A stretch of DNA of 34,449 bases from Actinomycetes bacterium. GTDB taxonomy: Bacteria > Actinomycetota > Actinomycetes > Actinomycetales > Microbacteriaceae. Shown here one piece after another: positions 7,943 through 16,256 of this stretch; the stretch's first letter is position 1; each line of letters opens with the position of its first letter. A program made the translations under genes and the position numbers. Under the pieces are notes generated by a model that had not been told where the DNA came from, ran no database searches, and saw only the letters and a program-made list of their open reading frames with translations. The stretch spans positions 1-34,449 of the forward strand of contig JAEWDJ010000092.1 in assembly GCA_023390155.1 (NCBI GenBank). The letters are read 5' to 3'.

Positions 7943-8736
7943 TCAGAGCTGGCCCAGGAACCAGGCCACGTTGAAGTCCGCAATTGTGCGCGGGCGATGG
8001 TTGTCGTCCTGCTCGGTCCGTACCTTCGGCCGGGGAGCGAAGTCGTCCGGGGTCGCCTTCTTCCCGCTCAGCCCCTTCAGGAGCACGACGATGCCGTCAG
8101 AGATGTCGGCGAGAAGGGACGTGTTTTGGTCCCACCCGATGAGCAGCCGGTCCCCGCCCACCACCGCCCGGTAGTGCGACCGGGGCATGTCGAGGAGGCC
8201 CCCAACGAGCTGAAGAGCACGACGAGGCGCGAGCGCTCCCGTCCAAACGTCCTCGAAATCGAGCTGGTACAGCTCGGCGAAGTCGCTGACGATCGCGTCT
8301 CGCGCCCCGTCGTGCTCGTCGATCAGCTCGAGGAGGCGTCCGATTCCCCCACGGCGCTCGCGTAGCGCTGCAGCAGCGCCGTGAAGACGTCGTAGTCCTT
8401 GCCCTCCGCCCACTCGGCGTACGCCTTCGGATCGACGGCGATCGACTCGGCGAACTCGTCGATGTCGGCAAGAATGTCGAGGAGCTGCGGGAGCCGCGGG
8501 TCGTCCTCGTCGATCGAGAAACCCTCGCCGTCGGAGTCTTCCTCGTCGCCGACGAACTCGTTCAGGCGGAGCGCGATCGCCATGATGACGTTGCGCTGAC
8601 GTAGGCGAAGCCGGCCCGGAGCCTTCAGCTCGGGCAGGTCGGCGAGCAGTTCGTCGTCGGACAGGGTCGCCTCGAGCTGCGCGGCAGCCGTCGGCTTCCG
8701 ATCCTGAGGCTTCTTGGCACCAGTGGGTGCGGCCAT
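7943..8736 (-). CDS. Tail assembly chaperone, -1 frameshift (long) product
   Basis: The long form shares the start ATG at 8736 with the short form, reads to the five-G run at 8346-8350, slips back one base and continues in the other frame to 7943. After the slip the product reads VGGIGRLLELIDEHDGARDA and ends FNVAWFLGQL; the downstream frame has no start of its own near the junction. This is the G/GT chaperone arrangement conserved in siphoviruses, sitting as usual between major tail protein and tape measure. The downstream part, with ELYQLDFEDVWTGALAPRR, matches the T domain. The chaperones hold the tape measure during tube polymerisation and are absent from virions. Confidence 0.8.
8323..8736 (-). 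CDS. Tail assembly chaperone, short (unshifted) product
   Basis: 137 residues beginning MAAPTGAKKPQDRK and ending GESDASSS. The middle is acidic (VGDEEDSDGEGFSIDEDDPR) after a basic helix (RLRLRQRNVIMAIAL), and the C-terminus has YAEWAEGKDYDVFTALLQRY, a helix typical of these chaperones. The ATG at 8736 has a weak AAAGG Shine-Dalgarno. An upstream in-frame TTG at 8754 is less likely. Confidence 0.82.
   Translation of the reverse strand: MAAPTGAKKPQDRKPTAAAQLEATLSDDELLADLPELKAPGRLRLRQRNVIMAIALRLNEFVGDEEDSDGEGFSIDEDDPRLPQLLDILADIDEFAESIAVDPKAYAEWAEGKDYDVFTALLQRYASAVGESDASSS
8344..8350 (-). promoter_or_regulatory. Programmed -1 frameshift site GGGGGAA
   Basis: In the zero frame the codons are GTG GGG GAA. 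The GGG codon at 8349-8347 can re-pair with GGG one base back, and reading then continues GGA ATC GGA in the second chaperone frame. The zero frame ends 21 bases further at 8323. A run of five G followed by AA is a plausible actinophage variant of the slippery heptamer; the A-site codon re-pairs only partly. Confidence 0.7.
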
Positions 8737-8775
8737 GAGCAGACCTTTCGTCAAGAGCAGACATGGAGGAGGTGA

Positions 8776-8813
8776 GGTCCCGCCGTGCCGTCTGCTCAGA
8801 GCACGGCGGGACC
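8776..8813 (-). terminator. Perfect 13-bp inverted repeat between major tail protein and chaperone genes
   Basis: The arm GGTCCCGCCGTGC (8776-8788) pairs perfectly with GCACGGCGGGACC (8801-8813) around a 12-base loop. It begins 7 bases after the stop of the major tail gene. There is no clear U-tract, so it may act as a partial terminator or an mRNA 3'-end stabiliser, lowering expression of the chaperones relative to the tail tube. Function is inferred from position. Confidence 0.7.
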
Positions 8814-8819
8814 GGCCGA

Positions 8820-9668
8820 TCAGGACCGTGCGAACGTGTACGCCGCCGAGGTCCCCGTGCCGTTCGTGACCGTGATGTTCGCTGCGCCGGCCGTGCCTGC
8901 GGGCATCACCGCGACGATGTGCTCGTCATCGATCACGAAGTAGTTGCCGGTGCCGACGTTCGTTGCGCCGAACTTGACGCCAGCAGCGCCCGTGACGCCC
9001 GTGAACGCGTTCCCGACGATCTCCACTGGAACCCCGGCAGCGGCCGTTGTGGCCGGAGTGCTGCCGGTGATGGTCGGCTTCGGCTGGGTCAGGCCCGACT
9101 TGTAGAGCTTCATGATGCCGGCGCGACCATCGGACAGCGCCGGGATCTTCTCCTCCGGGGCTGCGTTGATCGCCACCGACAGGGGAAGCTCGAAGAACTT
9201 CGTCGGGTCGATGGACGGTGCGTCACCGAGGACGACGCTCGTGTTCGGCATCCAGAAGCCGAGCTTCCCGGTGCCGTCCTGCGCGAGCAGGAACGCCTGC
9301 TTCTGGAGGCCGTTGTTCGTACCGGCGATGATGTAGCCGCCGTCGACGTCGGTCTGGCCGTTGAAGGCCAGGTCGAGGTTGTCCTGGTCGAGCTGCAGCG
9401 AGTTCGCGGTCAGCGACCACGACTTCGAGGCGTAGATGGTTCGGACGGCGTCCTGGAGCCAGGTGTCGAGCGTGGTCGGGTCGCCACCATCGGTTGCGAA
9501 CGCCGGGAGGTTGTCCTTCGACGTGTGGCCGAGGCTCGACCAGCCAGTCGGGGGAGCGCCCGTCAGCGAGAACGCGTCGAGCGGGTTCGCCGGGAAGTCG
9601 GCGTCATCGTCGGCGACGAAGAGCGTTCCGTGCCCCGGCACGAAGATGGCGGAGGAGTCCGCGGTCAT
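8820..9668 (-). CDS. Major tail (tube) protein with C-terminal Ig-like (IPT/TIG) domain
   Basis: 282 residues from the ATG at 9668, which has an AAAGGA Shine-Dalgarno. The body (1-190) has features of actinophage tube proteins: MTADSSAIFVPGHGTLFVAD at the start, WSSLGHTSKDNLP (44-56), and later KFFELPLSVAIN. The last about 85 residues, after QPKPTITGSTPATTAAAG, form an Ig-like IPT/TIG-type domain (VEIVGNAFTGVTGAAGVKFG, then IVAVMPAGTAGAANITVTNG). Such add-on domains decorate tail tubes and probably bind cell-surface sugars. Its place between tail terminator and chaperones supports the call. Confidence 0.85.
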   Translation of the reverse strand: MTADSSAIFVPGHGTLFVADDDADFPANPLDAFSLTGAPPTGWSSLGHTSKDNLPAFATDGGDPTTLDTWLQDAVRTIYASKSWSLTANSLQLDQDNLDLAFNGQTDVDGGYIIAGTNNGLQKQAFLLAQDGTGKLGFWMPNTSVVLGDAPSIDPTKFFELPLSVAINAAPEEKIPALSDGRAGIMKLYKSGLTQPKPTITGSTPATTAAAGVPVEIVGNAFTGVTGAAGVKFGATNVGTGNYFVIDDEHIVAVMPAGTAGAANITVTNGTGTSAAYTFARS

Positions 9669-9724
9669 GGGAAATCCTTTCGTGTGAGGGCCGTGCCCTG
9701 CTGCTGTGCCAGCCGGACGGTTGG

Positions 9725-10126
9725 CTAGTTTCGGAGCGCCAGGTCGAACGACCCCGCGAATTGACTCACCTGCCGGCCCGTGATCTCGGGAGTGCCCTGC
9801 AGGGAGAAGATCGAGACATCGCTGATGCCGGCAACCCAACCAACGCCGGGAACGATCGCCGCCGCCGGGTTCTCCCAGCGGTGCACGACGTCGTACGCGG
9901 CCCGTGCCTGCGCGCGCGCTGCATCGAGACCTTCCGCGAACACGCTGATGTCGAGCGTGTAGGTGTACAGGCCGGGGCCGTTGTTGACTTGGCCTTCACC
10001 GATCAGGTTGAACTGCCACAGCGGCAGGTCACCGAGCACGTCCGTGTCGGTCTCAGGGGGCACGCGAACACCGTTTGGCGCGGCGGCCTTCAGCAGCGTG
10101 TAGACGAGGAGGTCGGCGTCAATCAC
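9725..10126 (-). CDS. Tail terminator-like protein
   Basis: 133 residues, GTG start overlapping the upstream gene by 8 bases. It lies just before the major tail gene, the standard tail terminator position. The size, the N-terminal helix DADLLVYTLLKAA, the central strand YTYTLDISVFAEG and the helix ARAQARAAYDVVHRW fit the gpU-like alpha/beta fold of tail terminators, which cap the finished tube and join it to the head. No single residue is diagnostic. Confidence 0.6.
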   Translation of the reverse strand: MIDADLLVYTLLKAAAPNGVRVPPETDTDVLGDLPLWQFNLIGEGQVNNGPGLYTYTLDISVFAEGLDAARAQARAAYDVVHRWENPAAAIVPGVGWVAGISDVSIFSLQGTPEITGRQVSQFAGSFDLALRN

Positions 10127-10457
10127 CGCTCACACCCGGCATCTTCGCGAGAGCTTTCGCCATCGGGTGCAGGCCGCGGACGTAGCCCAGCACGGGGCCG
10201 TCCGGCTGGTTGCGGACAACGTGTCCGAGCTCCTTCGCGGCGGCCAGCGGATCCGTCGCCACGACCAGGCGGTCGGAGACGCCGCGGGGACCGCGGACGG
10301 TCTGCACCTCGATGCTGCTCGCGAACTCGCTGCCAGCGACCGCAGAAGCCTCGGCCCGGGCGAGCGCGGCGAGTTCGTTCGCGACCCGATCCATCTCGGA
10401 GTCGTCGCCCGCGACCTGGGCAGCCAGGATGCCGGCCGAGTCATTCACCGTGCTCAC
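10119..10457 (-). CDS. Tail completion/neck protein (HK97 gp10-like position)
   Basis: 112 residues from a GTG at 10457 that overlaps the previous stop (GTGA). The body is helical, with a long Ala/Glu-rich helix (MDRVANELAALARAEASAVA), then SIEVQTVRGPRGVSDRLVVA and GHVVRNQPDGPVLGYVRG. Order and size match the HK97-gp10-like neck protein between head closure and tail terminator. Family assignment rests mainly on synteny. Confidence 0.5.
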   Translation of the reverse strand: MSTVNDSAGILAAQVAGDDSEMDRVANELAALARAEASAVAGSEFASSIEVQTVRGPRGVSDRLVVATDPLAAAKELGHVVRNQPDGPVLGYVRGLHPMAKALAKMPGVSGD

Positions 10458-10792
10458 GTCGTCACCTTCTTTCGCCGGCGGATGCCGACCTCGAAGTGCT
10501 GGGTCCGGCCGCCCATCTTGTAGGCGACCGGCGCGGTGTCCTGGTCGTACTCGTATCCCTCGTAGGTGATTCGGGTGTTCTCGTCCCACGGCCAGCGGGT
10601 GGCGGTGATCGACCCATCGACGAACTCGCGGACACCGAAGCTGACGAGCTCGCTGCTGGACAGAAGGTGCACGTTGCAGCGCACCTGGATCGGGTCGCCG
10701 TCGGGCAAGAGCTCGGCCTGCCCGACCGATCCCGTGACCGTCTTGTACGGCTGGACGGTGACCGTGTGCCGCGGCCGCGTGAGCAGCGACAT
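10454..10792 (-). CDS. Head closure (stopper)-like protein
   Basis: 112 residues from the ATG at 10792, whose A is shared with the preceding TGA. In-frame GTGs at 10795 and 10801 are alternatives. A small beta-rich protein (RHTVTVQPYKTVTGSVGQ, IQVRCNVHLLSS, TRITYEGYEYDQD, FEVGIRRRKKV), as expected for the gp16/gpFII-type stopper that closes the portal channel. Call by synteny and fold pattern. Confidence 0.5.
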   Translation of the reverse strand: MSLLTRPRHTVTVQPYKTVTGSVGQAELLPDGDPIQVRCNVHLLSSSELVSFGVREFVDGSITATRWPWDENTRITYEGYEYDQDTAPVAYKMGGRTQHFEVGIRRRKKVTT

Positions 10793-11193
10793 CACGACCA
10801 CCCCCGGTCCAGGCCGATGCCGATCGTGCCGGGGCCGACCGTCTGGTCAGCCCCGGACAGGATCGCGACCTCGTCGTCCGTGAACCACAGATCCCCGGAG
10901 GACACAGTGGAGCGCAGCCCGTAGGAGTAGCCGCCCTCGCTCTCGCTCGTGTACCCCTCGGGGTTGCGGAGCACGCGCAGCACCGCGTTCGCGATGACGC
11001 GCTTGTAGAGGTTGGCGGTCAGCCGGCCGTCGGAGATCCGCGTGGTGAGCGTGGTTCCCCAGCGGCCGGCCGTGTAGTCCACGGCATCCAGGATCTGCAT
11101 CTCGACCTGCTGACGCGTGAACTGGTCTCCGAGGTTGCCCTCGAGGTACCGTCCCGCGACGTCGTCGAACGAGACGACAGGCATGGATGCCAT
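10792..11193 (-). CDS. Head-to-tail connector/adaptor protein
   Basis: 133 residues. Helical N-terminal part (QFTRQQVEMQILDAVDYTAG, about 24-43, then LYKRVIANAVLRVLRNPEG) and a Gly/Ser-rich C-terminus (TSESEGGYSYGLRSTVSSGD, then DRGWS). This matches the actinophage adaptor family that docks under the portal. It lies between the SAP-domain protein and the stopper. Starts at 11193 or 11184 are both possible. Confidence 0.6.
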   Translation of the reverse strand: MASMPVVSFDDVAGRYLEGNLGDQFTRQQVEMQILDAVDYTAGRWGTTLTTRISDGRLTANLYKRVIANAVLRVLRNPEGYTSESEGGYSYGLRSTVSSGDLWFTDDEVAILSGADQTVGPGTIGIGLDRGWS

Positions 11194-11198
11194 GAGTG

Positions 11199-11582
11199 CT
11201 ACTCCTCGCTGTCGGCGCCGTCGCCGGTGTCGCCGTCGCCGTCACCGTCGCCCGAACCGCCCTCGGCGGCCTTCAGCTCGGCGTCGTGCTTCTCGAGGCG
11301 CTCGATCAGCTCCGCCTTGTTGCCGGTCTGCGGAAGCTCGCGCTTCTTCAGCTCGGCCTTCAGACCCGACAGGTCGAGCGCGGCGTAGCTGGCTGCCTCC
11401 GATGTCGACTCCGAACCGCCCGACTCGCTCTGCGACTCGACCGTCTCCTCGTCACGGAACGCCTTCGGGTTGGTGACGATGTCCTTCGCCCAGCCGGGAA
11501 GTTCCTGGCCGGGGGAGAGCACGACCGCCTCGCCCTTCTTGTTCGTGACGTGGACGTACGAGCCCAGGACCTTGCGGGCCAT
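11199..11582 (-). CDS. SAP-domain head protein
   Basis: 127 residues from the ATG at 11582, which shares one base with the capsid stop. Residues 1-42 are compact (KVLGSYVHVTNKKGEAVVL), followed by a Ser/Glu-rich linker. Residues 69-100 form a SAP-like helix-turn-helix (LSGLKAELKKRELPQTGNK, then AELIERLEKHDAE). A Gly/Asp repeat tail follows. SAP motifs bind DNA in cellular proteins. In actinophages small proteins with SAP or Rho-N-like segments are common just after the capsid gene; their role is unknown. Confidence 0.6.
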   Translation of the reverse strand: MARKVLGSYVHVTNKKGEAVVLSPGQELPGWAKDIVTNPKAFRDEETVESQSESGGSESTSEAASYAALDLSGLKAELKKRELPQTGNKAELIERLEKHDAELKAAEGGSGDGDGDGDTGDGADSEE

Positions 11583-12616
11583 CAGAGCACGTCCGCCGCG
11601 AGGGTGCGGTTGGCGTTGTTCTCGACCGGCAGCACGATCGCCGACGCGAGGACGTTGTGGCCCTCGGGGTCGTTGTCGTGGAACGCGGCCGCGAACAGGC
11701 CCGGCTTCTCCGAGTCGGCGATGCCGTAGTCGGAGTTGATCGCCTCCGCCGGCACGCCCCACTCGGTGGAGCCGAGCCCACCGCCGACGCCGAGCGCGCC
11801 GCCCGACTCCGGGAGGAAGATCAGCTTGTCGGAGCTGATCAGGCGGGTCGCGACGTTCGCGACGTTGACCTGGTCGTCGTTCACGACGATGCGGCCGAAG
11901 CCGTACGACGCGAAGACGGCGCGGACCTGGTCCTGGCTAATGATCGCCGGCTGGTTCGCCACGGCCGCGCCGGTTGCGGCGCCGATGATCGACTGGTTCT
12001 TCTGCAGCGCGGAGAGGATCGCCGTCGACATCATCGCGACGGCCGGCGCGGTGCCGTTCGTCGCGACGTAGGCCGCCACGTAGGCGGTCAGGTCGCCGAG
12101 CGCGTTCGCAGTGATGGTCGACCAGGGCGTCGCGGCGGTCACGGTGTGACCCGCCTTGCGGCCGAAGTCGATCGTGAAGTTGAGGCCGTTCTCCTGGAGC
12201 ACGATGGTGCCGGTCTCGACGGCCTGGCCCTGCGCGAGCGCCACACGAGCGGCGATCTGGGCGCCGAGTCGCTGCGCGTAGTCGTCGAACTTCGCGCCGA
12301 TCGCGTCCGTCTGGCCGAACAGCGTGAGCTGGTCGTACTCCTTGACGCGCAGCTTGCGACTGATCGGAGGCAGCTTGCCCGAGCGTGCCTGGTCGCCGGG
12401 CGTCGAGCCGTACGGCGCCTCGGTCTCGAAGGTGCGGTAGGTGGCCGCGTCGGTCAGCGAGACGGCACTCGGGTCGAAGTCGTACGACAGGCTGAAGTTC
12501 TCCTGCGAGGGGAACCACGCGGAGAGCTGGAAGCCGCCGGCGACGACATCGGCCGCCGCCCGAGCCTGAGCCGTGAGCTGGGTCGCGGTGCGGAAGGCGG
12601 AAGAGTAGATACCCAT
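11582..12616 (-). CDS. Major capsid protein
   Basis: 344 residues from MGIYSSAFRTATQLTAQARA. Size, position after the decoration protein, and content such as LPPISRKLRVKEYDQLTLFG, then an AQRLGAQIAARVALAQGQAV helix like the HK97-fold spine helix, fit the lambda gpE-like capsid family. The C-terminal half contains VRAVFASYGFGRIVVNDDQV and the later KLIFLPESGG strand. No cleavable N-terminal scaffold domain is evident, consistent with the separate scaffold gene upstream. Confidence 0.85.
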   Translation of the reverse strand: MGIYSSAFRTATQLTAQARAAADVVAGGFQLSAWFPSQENFSLSYDFDPSAVSLTDAATYRTFETEAPYGSTPGDQARSGKLPPISRKLRVKEYDQLTLFGQTDAIGAKFDDYAQRLGAQIAARVALAQGQAVETGTIVLQENGLNFTIDFGRKAGHTVTAATPWSTITANALGDLTAYVAAYVATNGTAPAVAMMSTAILSALQKNQSIIGAATGAAVANQPAIISQDQVRAVFASYGFGRIVVNDDQVNVANVATRLISSDKLIFLPESGGALGVGGGLGSTEWGVPAEAINSDYGIADSEKPGLFAAAFHDNDPEGHNVLASAIVLPVENNANRTLAADVL

Positions 12617-12627
12617 CTGGGTTGCTC

Positions 12628-13056
12628 CTAGCTCTCGAAGACGAACTTGCCACCGGTGGTGGCCGTCGTCACGTCGGACGCGCCACCGGCGCGCTGGGCT
12701 GCGATCGGGAGGTTCGCCGGCACGATGATCGCGTGTCGGATGACGCCGACGGCGACCTTCGTGGACAGGCTCCCGTTCTCGAGCAGCAGGGGCTCCTCGA
12801 AGAGGAGGAAGCTGTCGAGCGCGGTCTGGCGGCCGTCCGACGCGGTGGTGTCGTACGGGCCGAACAGGCCGGAGGCGGTGATCTTCGCGAGCGCGATACC
12901 CGACTTCAGCACCTTCGTGTTGGCGTCGTAGTGCGTGCCCGAGGTGAACTTCGAGACGTCCAGAGTGCGGACGAGCCCCGAGCTGATCCCGTGGTCGCTG
13001 CGCAGCCACGTCAGGTCGGTGCCGCCCTCGTAGGACACCTGCGTAGTGAGATCCAT
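12628..13056 (-). CDS. Head decoration protein (lambda gpD-like)
   Basis: 142 residues ending in KFVFES. The text includes DLTWLRSDHGISSGLVRTLD, KVLKSGIALAKIT, LFGPYDTTASDGRQTALDSF and GVIRHAIIVPANLP, a pattern I know from decoration proteins just upstream of gpE-type capsids. The family forms trimers at capsid threefold positions and stiffens the filled head. A Shine-Dalgarno (AAAGGA) precedes the ATG. Confidence 0.75.
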   Translation of the reverse strand: MDLTTQVSYEGGTDLTWLRSDHGISSGLVRTLDVSKFTSGTHYDANTKVLKSGIALAKITASGLFGPYDTTASDGRQTALDSFLLFEEPLLLENGSLSTKVAVGVIRHAIIVPANLPIAAQRAGGASDVTTATTGGKFVFES

Positions 13057-13086
13057 GGGGATCGTCCTTTCAGGGTTGAGGGGGTG

Positions 13087-13761
13087 CTACTTCTTGGCGG
13101 GCGCGAGCTTCTCCCGCGCCGCCTCGCGGAGGGCCTGGATGGAGCCGGAGCCGTCTCCGCCACCCGTGCCGCCACCGCGCTGCCGTTCGAGCGCCGCCTT
13201 GACGGGGTCGATCTGCTGGCTGCTGCTTCCGCCGTTGCCGCTCGTGCCGAACGTGCTGGCGAACTCGGTGAGCGCGTCGTTGTCGATCGCGCCGTCCTGA
13301 CCGACGAAGGAGTGGACGTCGATGTGGGCGAACGCCTTGTCGACGTCCTCCTGGCTCTTGCCGGTGAGCGCCCCGAAGCGCGCCGTGACGGCGTCCTTCA
13401 GATACCGCTCGGCGCCGAGGTTCTCACCTTCGCGGCGAGCCTCCTCACGCGCCTCTTCGAGCGCCTTCTCCTGGTCGGTCTGACCGTCCTTCTTGAGCTT
13501 CGCGAGCTCCTCGGAGTCGGCCTTGAGCCGGTCGTAGTCCTGTCGGGACTTCGCCGTGCTCTCGTGCTTCCGCGCCTGGTGCTTCCAGTACGCCTCGCGC
13601 TGCTCGACGGTCATCTCGGTCAGCGGCGTGTCCGCCGGGAAGCCGAGGTCGCCGCTGCCCTTGTTGCCGTCGTCGCCACCACCCTTGTCGGGCTCGCCGT
13701 CGATGAAGCGGAGTCGGGGCAGGCAGTTGACGCGCTGGCCGAAAGCGTTGGTGCGGAACAT
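13087..13761 (-). CDS. Capsid scaffolding protein
   Basis: 224 residues. The centre (about 50-125) is a highly charged coiled coil (REAYWKHQARKHESTAKSRQ, then KADSEELAKLKKDGQ and EKALEEAREEARREGENLG). It is followed by a Gly/Ser-rich linker and a short basic C-terminal helix (ALREAAREKLAPAKK) of the sort that binds capsid protein. Position between MuF-like and decoration genes is the normal scaffold position. Confidence 0.8.
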   Translation of the reverse strand: MFRTNAFGQRVNCLPRLRFIDGEPDKGGGDDGNKGSGDLGFPADTPLTEMTVEQREAYWKHQARKHESTAKSRQDYDRLKADSEELAKLKKDGQTDQEKALEEAREEARREGENLGAERYLKDAVTARFGALTGKSQEDVDKAFAHIDVHSFVGQDGAIDNDALTEFASTFGTSGNGGSSSQQIDPVKAALERQRGGGTGGGDGSGSIQALREAAREKLAPAKK

Positions 13762-13790
13762 GGTGTGGTCCTCCGTGTCGGTGGATGGTG

Positions 13791-13811
13791 GTGCCGGCCC
13801 GTGTCGGGCAC
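13791..13811 (-). terminator. Stem-loop between MuF-like and scaffold genes
   Basis: GCCCG (13797-13801) pairs with CGGGC (13805-13809) around a TGT loop, with a competing GTGCC/GGCAC stem (13791-13795 with 13807-13811). It lies in the 56-base gap after the MuF-like gene stop. Weak evidence for a terminator or processing site; it could also help set expression of the scaffold. Confidence 0.3.
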
Positions 13812-13817
13812 GGCGGG

Positions 13818-14843
13818 TTACTGGAGGCCCGCGTAGGCGTTGTCCAGGGCTCGGATGTAGTCGCGGAGGTAGTTCCGCGCTCGGGTGAGGTTCGCGCGAC
13901 GGTCGATCAGTGCACCGTCGGTCGTGTCGCCGGGAATCTGCGCGAGCTCGGCGTCGACGGACGTGAGCTTCGCGTCTGCTTTCGTCCGGGCCTCGCGGTT
14001 CGCCGCCCGGATGCTCTCGGGTGTCGGCTTCACGTACTCGGGTCGGCCCGCCTCCTTCGCGGTGCGGAAGCTGTCTCCCTGCTTCACCAGGACCGGGCCG
14101 AGCTCGCCGTGCTCACGAATCGAGATGCGCGTGTTCAGCAGGTCGGCCGCCGACGTCGACCCGGCCGCCGCGTAGAGCGTCTTCAGGTCGTCGTCGTTCA
14201 GCCGGAACCCGGGGTCGTCGCCCTTCACGATCGGCATCACCGTGCAGTTGCACCGGTCGTGCAACGGGAGGAGGTCCTCCACCGCGTAGAAGCGCTGCGA
14301 CGCGACCAGGCACAGCCCGCACGTGCCGCTCGTGGAGAGCTCCGGGTGGATGACCCGGCGGTAGCCGAGGACCTTCCGCTTGTTGCCGTCGAACACGCGC
14401 TGGGACTCGTCCCGATCCGCGAGGAGGACATCGTCCTCGGCGAGCTGCCGGAGACGCTGCTCTGCGGCTCCGCGAGCCTCGTCGACCGTGGCACCCCGGG
14501 ACAGCTCCCAGAGGAACTGCTTCCCGGGGCGCTCGTACACCTCGAGCGCGGAGACACCGCTTCGCGGGTACGGGTCGACGATCTTCGCGAGCTCGGGACG
14601 CTCGCCGAGCGCCGCGAACACCGACTGCAGATGCGATCGCGACTGCAGCCGCATCCGCGACGTCGCCGACGCCACGTACGAGGCCGACTTGGCTGCGACC
14701 GCGAGGCGCGCGGCGTCGTCGCGAGCGTCCGAGAAGTCGCCCCACAGCCCGAGGAGGATGCGGATCAGCTGGACGATGATGCTCTGGCGCGCGTTCGCGT
14801 GCCGGTCGGCGATCGCGCCTAACTGCTGAAGCTCGGCGGCCAC
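13818..14843 (-). CDS. MuF-like minor capsid protein
   Basis: 341 residues, GTG start 3 bases after the portal stop. The N-terminal half is helical, with SARMRLQSR-type segments near residue 60. Residues 170-205 carry the MuF signature: TCGLCLVASQ (174-183) and HDRCNCTVMPI (195-205), Cys/His residues characteristic of this family. The C-terminus is a long charged helix. MuF proteins are internal head proteins linked to portal and DNA ejection and lie after the portal gene, as here. Confidence 0.8.
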   Translation of the reverse strand: MAAELQQLGAIADRHANARQSIIVQLIRILLGLWGDFSDARDDAARLAVAAKSASYVASATSRMRLQSRSHLQSVFAALGERPELAKIVDPYPRSGVSALEVYERPGKQFLWELSRGATVDEARGAAEQRLRQLAEDDVLLADRDESQRVFDGNKRKVLGYRRVIHPELSTSGTCGLCLVASQRFYAVEDLLPLHDRCNCTVMPIVKGDDPGFRLNDDDLKTLYAAAGSTSAADLLNTRISIREHGELGPVLVKQGDSFRTAKEAGRPEYVKPTPESIRAANREARTKADAKLTSVDAELAQIPGDTTDGALIDRRANLTRARNYLRDYIRALDNAYAGLQ

Positions 14844-14846
14844 CGG

Positions 14847-16241
14847 CTACACCCCGGCCGCCGGCGTCAGGAACGCCTCGTCCTGCTTGTACTGCTCCTC
14901 GCGGGCCATCTCGGCGGGCGTGAGCTGGAAGATCTTCTCGTTGATCATCCGCTGCGAGAGACCGCCGGACTTCGCCTGAGCCGATGCGGACGCCCGCTCG
15001 GTGATCGACGAACGGTCGGCTGGCGCCCAGATCGTCTCGATCTCCTCGATCGCCGCCCGCTCCGTGTCCCCGAGAGCCTCGAACCCCATCGAGAGGGCCA
15101 GAGCGAGCGCACCGTCGGCGCGATCGTTCATCTCCTCGACGGCGAACACCAGGCCCTCGCGGGCGAGGCTGGCACCCTCGGCGGACCCGTTGGCGGCGTC
15201 CGGCTGGAGGATGTAGAGCGGCGTGCTCGTGACCGCGGCAAAGTGCCGGACGTCGTCCTTCGTCGCGCTGAGCACCGGGGTGATGTCGGTGACGCCCGAC
15301 TCCCAGACCTTCGCACCCTCGGGGAGCATCCAGAGGGCGGCCGGGCCGGCCTTGAACATCTCCTCGTAGTTGATCTTCTCGCCGGCGCGCTCGTGCCACT
15401 CCGGATACCGCTCGGGCAGCTTGCCCTCGATCGCCATCTGGCGGAACGCCTGCATCGCGATCAGGGTCGACCGCTCCAGGATCGTGTTGTTGATCCGATC
15501 GAGCGAGTCGGTGTGCGCCTCGAAGACGCCCTTCCCGTCCTGCAGCGACAACTGCGTGACCGGGTTGCCCTGCGTGTAGCCGAGCGGGATCGCGTCCGAC
15601 ACCCACTCCCATCCGCGGCCGGGGAGCCAGGCGCTCCCGTTCGTCGGGATGGCGCTGATGCGCGCTCGGCGCATCGCCTGACGCATGTAGCCCGGCCGGA
15701 AGAGGGTCAGGACATCGACGCTGTTCAGCGGGTCGTAGCCGACCATCACGGCTGCTTCGGACAGCCACGGGCGAGCTGCGTCCTGGGTCGAGTGGACTTC
15801 CCACGGGCCGCGGGGCACGATCAGCGGATCGGCGTCGGCTGATGGCGTCTGCGGGCCGGAGTTGATCGTGAAGCCCTCACCGTAGATGCCGGCGTTGCGG
15901 AAGAGGTCGCGGGAGCCGACCTTGAGGTTGGACCGCTTCCAGATCCGCATCGCGATGGTGTCGCCGAAGTCGTCGCCCGCGGCCGCTGTTCGGAAGCCCA
16001 GCGGCTTCATCCGGTTGACGCGCGCGTTGATCGCGAGCTCGCCGATGTTGAGCCGGTGCATCCGCAGGAACCGTCGGTAGGCCTCCCGCATCGCCTGGCT
16101 CGCCTCCGACGGCAGCGCGGACGTGCCGTCGATGTACCCGCGAAGTCGTGCCAGGCGGGGGAGGCCCTGCCCGTATTCGACGGCGAGGCGCATCAGCCAC
16201 CAGTCGTCGGTGCCCGGCACGCTCGTCTCAGACAGCAGCAT
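14847..16241 (-). CDS. Portal protein (SPP1 gp6-like)
   Basis: 464 residues, ATG at 16241 preceded by a strong GGAGGTGG. It lies between large terminase and the MuF-like gene. Typical text: LRGYIDGTSALPSEASQAM near the start, NRMKPLGFRTAA (79-90), DLFRNAGIYGEGFTIN (112-127), the clip/crown region, and RFFI-like helices toward the end (INEKIFQLTPAEMAREEQY). The family forms the dodecameric DNA channel at the capsid vertex. Length is normal. Confidence 0.88.
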   Translation of the reverse strand: MLLSETSVPGTDDWWLMRLAVEYGQGLPRLARLRGYIDGTSALPSEASQAMREAYRRFLRMHRLNIGELAINARVNRMKPLGFRTAAAGDDFGDTIAMRIWKRSNLKVGSRDLFRNAGIYGEGFTINSGPQTPSADADPLIVPRGPWEVHSTQDAARPWLSEAAVMVGYDPLNSVDVLTLFRPGYMRQAMRRARISAIPTNGSAWLPGRGWEWVSDAIPLGYTQGNPVTQLSLQDGKGVFEAHTDSLDRINNTILERSTLIAMQAFRQMAIEGKLPERYPEWHERAGEKINYEEMFKAGPAALWMLPEGAKVWESGVTDITPVLSATKDDVRHFAAVTSTPLYILQPDAANGSAEGASLAREGLVFAVEEMNDRADGALALALSMGFEALGDTERAAIEEIETIWAPADRSSITERASASAQAKSGGLSQRMINEKIFQLTPAEMAREEQYKQDEAFLTPAAGV

Positions 16242-16256
16242 CCGGCCACCTCCGTC

